From Flavobacteriaceae bacterium (GTDB lineage: Bacteria > Bacteroidota > Bacteroidia > Flavobacteriales > Flavobacteriaceae): a stretch of DNA of 64,000 nt. The position numbers and the translations under genes were made by a program. Position 1 is the stretch's first letter; each line of letters starts with the position of its first letter. The notes under the pieces were generated by a model. It was not told the DNA's origin. It saw only the letters and a list, made by a program, of their open reading frames with translations, and ran no database searches. This document shows positions 57,256-64,000 of the stretch, piece after piece. The stretch spans positions 1 through 64,000 of the forward strand of contig JAPORT010000005.1 in assembly GCA_026710085.1 (NCBI GenBank), in the 5' to 3' direction.

Positions 57256-58273
57256 GTGCTAGTAGCTGATTAATTTTTTTTACGAGGCTTGGGCCTTCAT
57301 AAACGAACCCCGTGTAAATTTGGATTAAGTCGGCGCCGGCTTCTAACATTTGAATTCCATCTTTGGGTGATTGAATACCACCAACACCGATGATATAAAA
57401 TGGTTTTGTTTGAGTTTTTCTGATGTAAGACACAACTTGTAAACTGCGTTTTAACAAAGGTTTACCACTCAAACCACCACTTTGATTGTGTTGTTTTGAC
57501 TTAATCCCATTTCTTTTGATCGTGGTATTCACTGCAATAATTCCTGAGAGATGACATTCTTCTACAGTTTGTATCACGTCATCGATTTGAGAAAAACTTA
57601 AATCAGGAGATATTTTAAGCAACAGAGGAATTGGTTCGGATAACTTTTGATTTTCCTTCATCAGCGGATGGACTAATTCTCTTAAATGTTTTTTTTCTTG
57701 GAGTGACCTTAACTCTGGAGTATTAGGTGAACTTACGTTGATGGCGATATAATCAGCAATGGGAGCCATCTTTTTAAAACAGATTAAATAATCAGAAGCT
57801 GAGTTTTCGATAGATGTCGATTTGTTTTTACCAATATTGACTCCTAAAATGATATTGGTTTTATTTTTTGCTTTTTTGATTCTTTGGGATATAACTTCAA
57901 TGCCGTCGTTATTGAATCCCATCCGATTAATCAATGCATGATCTTTCGATAACCGAAAAAGTCTTTTTTTTGGATTGCCCTTTTGAGGTTCTGGTGTAAC
58001 CGTTCCTACTTCAATAAAGCCAAATCCAAAATGGGATAATGCCTCAATTGAGTTTGAGTTTTTATCAAAGCCTGCTGCTAGACCGACAGGATTGCTAAAT
58101 GTTTTATGAAAAAGTGTCTTTTCTAATGAATTCGATGATACAACATACCTGCTTTTAATCAACCATTGAAATGGCTTAATGGATAAGATGCATCTAATGA
58201 CTTGAAGGACGATGTGGTGTGAAAGTTCAGGATCAAGAGCAAATAATATCCGTTGAAAAAAAAGTTTATACAA
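57239..58273 (-). CDS. pyrD: Dihydroorotate dehydrogenase, quinone-dependent (class 2)
   Basis: 344 residues. N-terminal membrane-associated helices (about 1-40) mark class 2. FMN barrel: NPVGLAAGFDKN, GFIEVGTVTPEPQ, NRMGFNND, INVSSPNTPELR with the Ser base, and GVGGIQSPKDG. Oxidises dihydroorotate to orotate and passes electrons to quinone, here presumably menaquinone. Follows yajC by 39 bases on the same strand. Confidence 0.95.
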   Translation of the reverse strand: MYKLFFQRILFALDPELSHHIVLQVIRCILSIKPFQWLIKSRYVVSSNSLEKTLFHKTFSNPVGLAAGFDKNSNSIEALSHFGFGFIEVGTVTPEPQKGNPKKRLFRLSKDHALINRMGFNNDGIEVISQRIKKAKNKTNIILGVNIGKNKSTSIENSASDYLICFKKMAPIADYIAINVSSPNTPELRSLQEKKHLRELVHPLMKENQKLSEPIPLLLKISPDLSFSQIDDVIQTVEECHLSGIIAVNTTIKRNGIKSKQHNQSGGLSGKPLLKRSLQVVSYIRKTQTKPFYIIGVGGIQSPKDGIQMLEAGADLIQIYTGFVYEGPSLVKKINQLLALSQSN

Positions 58274-58312
58274 GCCTATTAGATCTTGATTGAATCAATA
58301 AAAACTCGAACT

Positions 58313-58606
58313 TTAAGTTTTTTTGGGAGGGGGATTCAATTTGGCACTTAATTCTGTTGAGATGGCAGATCTTTCAAGTTTTATTTTTCCGGCCATCGTT
58401 TCTAGGATAACGGTTGTGTCTTTGTCTACAACTTCAAAAAGTTTTCCATGAATACCACTTTTGGTGATGACCTTATCTCCTTTTTTTAAATTACTTTGAA
58501 ATACTCTTTCTCTTTTAGCTCTTCTTTGCTGTGGGAGGATAATAAAGAGAAAAAAGACAACAAAAATGAGCAGTAAAAAAGGTATTTGATTTGACATCCC
58601 TTCCAT
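58313..58606 (-). CDS. yajC: Preprotein translocase subunit YajC
   Basis: 97 residues. One N-terminal transmembrane helix (about 8-25) followed by PQQRRAKRE and the small cytoplasmic domain LKKGDKVITKSGIHGKLFEV with the usual glycine pattern. Associates with SecDF. Start at 58606 or three codons later. 27 bases after the DUF1573 gene. Confidence 0.92.
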   Translation of the reverse strand: MEGMSNQIPFLLLIFVVFFLFIILPQQRRAKRERVFQSNLKKGDKVITKSGIHGKLFEVVDKDTTVILETMAGKIKLERSAISTELSAKLNPPPKKT

Positions 58607-58633
58607 TTTAAATCGATGTTTCTTTAAGTCTAA

Positions 58634-59092
58634 TTAGTCAGTTTGAATAGTTGCTTTGATTCTTACTCTTTCTTGACCATTAGCAGTGTTTGTATATAGA
58701 GTTACTGTCTTTTGTTGATTTCCACTAAATCCAGTTGAATCAAAACTAACGATAATCGAATCTTTTTGACCAGGCGGAATCGGAGTGTTGGGAAATTCTG
58801 GAATCGTACACCCACAACTTCCTTCTGCATCCAATATTTGTAAGTCCGCATTTCCAACATTAGTGATATAAAAAGTTGTTTCGACTTTGAGGCCTTCTTG
58901 AATCGATCCAAAGTCATGAATCAACCGGTCAAATTCTAAAGCTGATTTCTGAATTGGGTCCAAATTATTTATTGCCTGGGTTTCTGATTGAGCAATTAAA
59001 TTTCTTTCCTTAATCTTATCTGAGGGACGTTCTTTACACGCAGCTACAAAAAGTATTCCCAATAAAATTGTAAAATAGAACTTATAATTCAT
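58634..59092 (-). CDS. DUF1573 lipoprotein
   Basis: 152 residues from MNYKF (59092). Signal with lipobox (FVAAC). Ig-like DUF1573 core: FDRLIHDFGSIQEGLKVETT, TNVGNADLQIL, GSCGCTIPEFP with the usual Cys pair, and VTLYTNTANGQERVRIKA. The order nusB-DUF1573-yajC is common in Bacteroidota; here nusB lies 990 bases upstream instead of next to it. Envelope role, not known in detail. Confidence 0.88.
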   Translation of the reverse strand: MNYKFYFTILLGILFVAACKERPSDKIKERNLIAQSETQAINNLDPIQKSALEFDRLIHDFGSIQEGLKVETTFYITNVGNADLQILDAEGSCGCTIPEFPNTPIPPGQKDSIIVSFDSTGFSGNQQKTVTLYTNTANGQERVRIKATIQTD

Positions 59093-60082
59093 GAATTTAA
59101 TTTTTAACAAATTTACAGAAACTTAACTTTAGAACACGTCTATTATATGGTAATCTATCGAAATATTCTACTAGAAACTTTTTTTAGAGTGACTATTTCG
59201 ACTTCTCCATTGACTGCCCAACCACACAAGATCATCTTGTATTTCAATGCAACCAACTATAATAAAACAAACATCAACAGACAAAACATTGGTATATTCC
59301 ATACTTTACTCCTGCATCATATTTTGATGAGAGTCAAATTAAATCTTTCTATAAAAACAAATTTCTTGTAAATAGATAAGGTCTCTTTTATTTCTTACTT
59401 CCGGATACATTATTAGTCAAACTTGTAACGATCATTTAAAAATTTGGTCTTCGCTCTTTAATAAAGCCTTGAGAAGGCAACTTTAAAAATTTTATGGATT
59501 ACTTTCATTTAAAACTTTAATGACCACAAGTTCAACGATCTAGTGCAACAATGAAAATCCGTCGTCAATTGTTTGATTGGAAGGTTATTAGGGGTCCGTT
59601 CAAGTATTTCATATCGATTGTGAAATGTACTTATATCGTAAACTATCTGTTTGAAACGAATATAAAAAATGGGCGTTAATAATTTCCCTTAAAGACCTCA
59701 TTTCGAAACGAGTTGTTGTTGCACTTGATAGTTGAACATGGCAATGAATCATTCTTATTGTTGATTCATGACAAACAAAACATTTCATACTTGATTAGTA
59801 TTCTGTATCATCTCTTTTTATCTATCGTTTCTTCCTTCTTCAATGGGTTCCCATACGCAATACTCTAAAATGATTCCGTATATGGCGAAAGTAGAATGAA
59901 AAAAGATTAAAAGAGATGAACAAAATTTGGCTGTTCAGGACTCAATAGGATATCTCACTTTCAACTGATTTTAGAATAAAACAAGTTGGTAAAAGCACCT
60001 CATAAAAAGTGATTATAAGAGATATCATCAACACTGCAGATTAAAAAAACTACAAAAAACGCCATTGATTATGATTTTCGAA
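59093..60082. other. Long non-coding gap between nusB and the DUF1573 gene
   Basis: 990 bases where related genomes usually have little spacing. No credible gene (a 74-codon frame at 59147-59371 has no family). Contains the inverted motif pair at 59530-59738. The remainder was not recognised. Confidence 0.5.
59530..59738. mobile_element. MITE-like 209-bp segment bounded by inverted 22-bp motifs
   Basis: Left end GTTCAAC-GATCTA-GTGCAACAA (59530-59551) and right end TTGTTGCAC-TTGATA-GTTGAAC (59717-59738) are inverted copies of the same motif, with 165 bases between and no coding frame. The inner sequences do not extend the match, and I saw no clear target-site duplication. A non-autonomous element is possible, two independent binding sites is the alternative. 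Confidence 0.4.
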
Positions 60083-60982
60083 TCAACGATTGTTTAGTAA
60101 CTGATCCAATATACCATTGATGAATTTAGCGCTTTTTTCAGTTGAATAATCATTAGCTATTTCTAGATATTCATTGATTGTAACTTTAGGCGGAATATCT
60201 TCAAAGTAAAACAGTTCTGCAATAGCTACAGTTAAAATTGCAGAATCAATAGTTATTAATCGATCTAAAGTCCAATTTTTAATAAATTTTTGATGTTGAC
60301 TTTTTATATGTTTTTCATTCAATAAAACATAGTTCAAAAGATTGATGCCAAATTGAATTTCTTTTTGATGCGCGATTGAATGAGGAATAATAGATTTTGG
60401 AGCCTGTATTTCGTCCATTTTTTTAATTACTTTAAGCATGTAAGAATTAACCAATGGCAAATCATCGGTAAAAGAAATAGAATAGTCTTGATAAATTTCT
60501 TGAAGTGTTGATGAAGGAGCTATAATATTTTTGAAGATATAAATCAAAAGTTTCTGGTATTCATTTTTTGAGGGATCGGGAAGATTTAAAAAGTCTTGAT
60601 ACTCTTGTGATTGAAATAAATCACGAATCAATAACTCTATGAAAGAATCATGTTGGTTCCAATAATTTTTGATGTTTTGAGGAATTTTTTTTAAATCAGG
60701 ATGTTGGATTAAAACATTTAAGCTCGGGTTAGTTGCTAAACGATGATACTTCAACTGTGCCTCTTGATTAATTGTCATTGATTTTTGAATCTTACTAAGT
60801 TTTTCTTGTGCAATTAGATGGATTTTTCGAAATAAAGCAAGTTCTAATAACAATAAATCCGTAACTCGATTCAAAGTTGTTTCTAGTAATCTCTTGGCTT
60901 GATGTTGATTGGATGGTGTATTGATTAAAAAAGAATAAAATGATTGAACAACTCGGATTCGAATATGGCGACGCGTGATCAC
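60083..60982 (-). CDS. nusB: Transcription antitermination factor NusB, long Bacteroidota form
   Basis: 299 residues, about twice the E. coli length. The C-terminal third is the NusB domain (LLNYVLLNEKHI, IKNWTLDRLITIDSAILTVA, PPKVTINEYLEIANDYSTEKSAKFINGILDQL). The N-terminal two thirds are helical and typical of Bacteroidota NusB. Binds boxA RNA with NusE. Divergent from the ABC exporter gene. Confidence 0.92.
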   Translation of the reverse strand: MITRRHIRIRVVQSFYSFLINTPSNQHQAKRLLETTLNRVTDLLLLELALFRKIHLIAQEKLSKIQKSMTINQEAQLKYHRLATNPSLNVLIQHPDLKKIPQNIKNYWNQHDSFIELLIRDLFQSQEYQDFLNLPDPSKNEYQKLLIYIFKNIIAPSSTLQEIYQDYSISFTDDLPLVNSYMLKVIKKMDEIQAPKSIIPHSIAHQKEIQFGINLLNYVLLNEKHIKSQHQKFIKNWTLDRLITIDSAILTVAIAELFYFEDIPPKVTINEYLEIANDYSTEKSAKFINGILDQLLNNR

Positions 60983-61082
60983 TTTCAGAAAAAAAGAACA
61001 ATAAAGAATGCAAAGATAAAGTTTCGAAAACGTTGAGTTAATGGTTGGATTCCTATTACTTTGGTCTGATTTTATATTTTGA

Positions 61083-62825
61083 TTGAAAGCCCTCAGATAC
61101 CTTAATAAATATTTCTATAAGTACCGTAAAATGTTGATGGTGGGAATTATTCTCACTATTGTGGCTCGTGTTTTTTCCCTTCAAGTACCAAGAATGGTAG
61201 GTAATTCATTAACTCAAGTCGAGCTTTATTTAACAAATTCAAAAGATGCGACAGAAAATATTCAACAAATTTTATTAATCAATATTTTAATCATTTTGGC
61301 AGCTGCTTTACTCTCCGGTTTATTTACATTTTGGATGAGACAATGCATTATTAATGTTTCGAGATACATTGAGTTTGATTTAAAAAACGAAATATTTTCT
61401 CACTATTTAAGACTAACCCAGCGATTTTTTAAGAATAATAGAACCGGTGATTTAATGAATCGAGTAAGTGAAGATGTCAGTAAAGTTCGAATGTACTTTG
61501 GTCCCGCATTGATGTATTCGATCAATACCATAACTCTATTTGTGGTCATCATTGCTTATATGTTTTCAGTTGCTCCACAGTTAAGTGCTTACACCATTAT
61601 TCCTTTTCCAATTTTGTCGATTTTGATATACAAGCTTTCAAGGCGAATCAATATCAAAAGCACTAGAGTTCAGGAAATGCTCTCTAAAATGTCCACATTC
61701 AGTCAAGAAAGCTTCAATGGCATTAGTGTCATCAAATCGTATCGAATTGAAAAAAGAATGGAAAAAAGCTTCGATATCATGACTCGTCTGAATTATCAGA
61801 AAAGCATGGATTTAGCAAAAATTCAAGCTTGGTTTTTTCCATTAATGATTTTGCTGATTGGTTGTAGTAATCTAATTGTCATTTTTATTGGCGGGAAAAA
61901 ATATATCGATGGTTCGATTGATATTGGCATCCTAGCAGAATTTATCATCTATGTTAATATGCTGACATGGCCTGTAGCTTTAGTTGGATGGATTACTTCG
62001 ATTGTTCAACAATCAGAGGCTTCACAGCAAAGGATCAATGAATTTTTGAAAGAATCCCCAGAAATTCAAAATGGAGTTGAGAATTTAAAAGCACAGACCC
62101 CGGATATTAAATTTCATCAAGTAAGTGTACGCTATCCCGAAACGCAAGTAAAAGCCCTAAATCTCGTTTCGTTAGAAATTCCTTATGGCCAAACAATTGG
62201 AATTATCGGAAAAGTCGGATCTGGAAAAACGACATTACTCAATTTAATTCCAAGATTGTATGATTCTGATAAGGGACTTATCAAAATAGATCAAATCAAC
62301 ATTAAAGAATTTGATCTAAAAAGTTTGAGAAATGCGATTGGTTATGTCCCTCAACAGAGTTTTTTATTTTCTGAAACCATTGAAGACAACATTCGTTTCG
62401 GAAAAAATGAAGCTACTTTCAATGAAATACAACAAGCAGCAAAAAATGCGTCAGTACATCACAACATTATAGCTTTTAAAAACGGATATAAAACACTACT
62501 TGGAGAACGTGGTGTGACTCTTTCTGGTGGCCAAGTTCAAAGAATATCCATAGCTCGAGCACTATTAAAAAATCCAAAAATTTTATTACTTGACGATTGT
62601 CTCTCAGCAGTTGATTCTGAAACAGAAAAAACTATTTTAAATAATTTGAGGGAATTAAGAAAAAATAAAACCACGATTATTGTATCGCATCGAATATCAT
62701 CAATCGAAGATGCTGATGTTATTGTTGTTCTAGAGAAAGGAAATATTATCGAATATGGAAATCACCAACAACTTTTTAGCGATAAAAAATACTATTATGA
62801 TTTATATCGAAAACAAAATAGTTGA
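61083..62825 (+). CDS. ABC exporter, fused permease and ATPase
   Basis: 580 residues from a TTG at 61083, which gives the MKALRYLNKYF start usual for the family (ATG 61131 is the other choice). Six transmembrane helices in the first 320 residues. ATPase: GKVGSGKTTLLNLI (Walker A), Q-loop YVPQQSFLF, signature LSGGQVQRISIARALL, Walker B LLLDDCLSAVDSET (with D in place of E after the Walker B Asp: DDC), H-loop VSHRISS. The lipid/multidrug exporter (MsbA-like) group; substrate unknown. Half-transporter, works as a dimer. Followed by DUF3276. Confidence 0.9.
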   Translation: MKALRYLNKYFYKYRKMLMVGIILTIVARVFSLQVPRMVGNSLTQVELYLTNSKDATENIQQILLINILIILAAALLSGLFTFWMRQCIINVSRYIEFDLKNEIFSHYLRLTQRFFKNNRTGDLMNRVSEDVSKVRMYFGPALMYSINTITLFVVIIAYMFSVAPQLSAYTIIPFPILSILIYKLSRRINIKSTRVQEMLSKMSTFSQESFNGISVIKSYRIEKRMEKSFDIMTRLNYQKSMDLAKIQAWFFPLMILLIGCSNLIVIFIGGKKYIDGSIDIGILAEFIIYVNMLTWPVALVGWITSIVQQSEASQQRINEFLKESPEIQNGVENLKAQTPDIKFHQVSVRYPETQVKALNLVSLEIPYGQTIGIIGKVGSGKTTLLNLIPRLYDSDKGLIKIDQINIKEFDLKSLRNAIGYVPQQSFLFSETIEDNIRFGKNEATFNEIQQAAKNASVHHNIIAFKNGYKTLLGERGVTLSGGQVQRISIARALLKNPKILLLDDCLSAVDSETEKTILNNLRELRKNKTTIIVSHRISSIEDADVIVVLEKGNIIEYGNHQQLFSDKKYYYDLYRKQNS

Positions 62826-62916
62826 ATATTAGTTCATTTAAAATACTTTTGAAAAAAAATAATTTCGTCTACTGAAATGACAATGACTATGTTGACTTAA
62901 AATAAATTAAATTAAA

Positions 62917-63300
62917 ATGGAACAGGATCCTTCATATATGAATCGCAAAGACGTCTTTTCACGTGTGTTTAGAGCTGGAAGACGCACTTATTTTTTTGAT
63001 GTTAAAGAAACTCGTGCCGGTGATTATTACTTAACCATCACTGAAAGCAAAAAACATTATAACCATGATGAACAACCTTACTATCGTAAGCATAAAATAT
63101 ATCTTTATAAAGAAGATTTTAACGATTTCAAAGAAGCACTAAAAGAAACGATGAAGTTTATCATTGATAACAAAGGGACTGAAATTATTTCAAACGCTGG
63201 TAAATCAATAGAGAATCAAAATGAAGAAAATCCATTGGAATCATCGGATGAAAATTTAGATCAACTAGATGATGAAAATTTTCAATTTGGTGAAGAATAG
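62917..63300 (+). CDS. DUF3276 (PUR-alpha-like nucleic-acid-binding) protein
   Basis: 127 residues. The PUR-type core is clear: DVFSRVFRAGRRTYFFDVKE, GDYYLTITESKK, HKIYLYKEDFNDFKEALKE; acidic C-terminal tail. Found across Bacteroidota and thought to bind single-stranded nucleic acid. Ninety-one bases after the ABC exporter. Confidence 0.9.
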   Translation: MEQDPSYMNRKDVFSRVFRAGRRTYFFDVKETRAGDYYLTITESKKHYNHDEQPYYRKHKIYLYKEDFNDFKEALKETMKFIIDNKGTEIISNAGKSIENQNEENPLESSDENLDQLDDENFQFGEE

Positions 63301-63484
63301 GTTCGCATCGTCTACACTCAAGTAATTTCTTTTTTATCCTATTCGATTTAATTTCTTCGCTTTATGGTTCGAACCTAAACAAAATCTAATTATTAAATCG
63401 TCGTACGAAACAAGCTCAATGAGAGACAATTTGGTTGTACTGTTATGATGATAAACAAATAACGATGCTCATCATCTGTTAGGC

Positions 63485-63757
63485 TCAAAACACAAGCACC
63501 TCAAGTATATGACGACGTTTTGTTGAATTAACACCTATATCTTCATTATCTATCGGGTAGTCAATATTGATGACTGTTAATCTACGTTTTGGAATTAATA
63601 TTTTAATTCCTTTTTTATTGGATGTTGTATCATAATCAAGTACTCCTGCAGTACGGTCATGAATAAGGCTTGTTTTAAAACGCTTTATAATAGGTGCTTT
63701 TACCAGAAGAGGTTTGAAAAAAATAGCTAATTTTTGATCATGAAAATGTATTTTCAT
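63485..63757 (-). CDS. Small open frame, unknown
   Basis: 90 codons with a plausible basic composition (KRFKTSLIHDRTAGVLDYD, KGIKILIPKRRL). No family recognised. Could be a small hypothetical protein or a remnant. The DNA between it and the window end shows no gene. Confidence 0.3.
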   Translation of the reverse strand: MKIHFHDQKLAIFFKPLLVKAPIIKRFKTSLIHDRTAGVLDYDTTSNKKGIKILIPKRRLTVINIDYPIDNEDIGVNSTKRRHILEVLVF

Positions 63758-64000
63758 GATTTCTTAGACCATCTTTTAAATGCATTTTGGAGTAAATTCT
63801 TGTTGTTTCATTTTCAAAACATTTGACGACAAAAAATCATATTCGAAATAATCCTAATCTAACATAGGATAAAAACTGAGGAAACTTTTAAGTTTCCAAT
63901 AATCAGATCGTATGAGTTATAAGATAATCAATATGATAACGACTTATTTCTTCTAAGGGATTGATATGTGATTCAAGTATGAAGACATCTAAGTGATGTC

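Noticed and set aside
59147..59371. 74-codon frame in the nusB-DUF1573 gap
   Set aside because: No family, no start signal, typical chance frame in AT-rich DNA.
63366..63375. GGTTCGAACC, like a tRNA T-arm
   Set aside because: It is a bare palindrome; no acceptor stem, D-arm or anticodon arm could be found around it.
1..64000. CRISPR array
   Set aside because: No set of regularly spaced repeats was seen; the only short repeats are the 12-bp coding units and the dispersed 22-bp motif.

Overview
The window looks like a chromosome segment of an AT-rich member of the Bacteroidota. That placement rests on lineage-typical families seen together: a DUF3276 (PUR-alpha-like) protein, a DUF4294 protein, a DUF6452/DUF6048-like pair, the nusB / DUF1573 / yajC gene set, and two LeuA-type synthases in one leucine cluster. 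Genus or family cannot be fixed from the sequence alone. No rRNA, tRNA, CRISPR array, integrase or transposase gene was seen.

Core layout. 479-3768 is a forward block folE-cysS-yidD-lgt. 13011-14585 is a biotin-dependent acyl-CoA carboxylase beta subunit. 14574-18607 is a reverse menaquinone operon, menA-menC-CPBP protease-menE, and the matching thioesterase (MenI/YdiI-like) lies after dnaK at 48780. 19025-21666 is an M81 lipoprotein plus leuB. 39168-43875 holds leuA-leuC-leuD-leuA2 in reverse. 44017-63300 carries a helical-repeat protein, panB, dnaK, a thioesterase, two envelope genes, a sulfatase, an ornithine aminotransferase/cysteine desulfurase pair, DUF4294, an M42 peptidase, pyrD, yajC, DUF1573, nusB, an ABC exporter and DUF3276.

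Accessory layout. Two tracts carry defence or toxin-antitoxin genes. The first (about 3.8-12.9 kb) has a HEPN/MNT pair, a 1586-aa helicase-nuclease resembling the single-gene Hhe defence protein, a ruined HEPN/MNT locus, an esterase and an AbiEii-type nucleotidyltransferase with an unusual partner. The second (about 21.7-39.1 kb) sits between leuB and the other leu genes, which all point the same way, as if the island had split a leucine operon. It has two HEPN/MNT loci, an AbiE system with two antitoxin genes, a complete type I restriction-modification system, HigBA, a fifth HEPN/MNT locus, and an intact and a broken copy of a small AAA-type ATPase.

The most striking element is the type I specificity region. 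Two consecutive hsdS genes encode four target-recognition modules. Each of the first three modules ends in a run of 9-10 G, one module also has a C9 run, and one has three 12-bp repeats coding ELEA. Frame analysis shows that length changes in the G runs would join or separate modules, in the manner of the Neisseria NgoAV locus but with more modules. A second theme is decay: all five HEPN/MNT loci are damaged in at least one partner or have lost catalytic residues, while every core gene is open. A 22-bp motif occurs four times in non-coding DNA, two of them as an inverted pair enclosing 209 bp between nusB and the DUF1573 gene.
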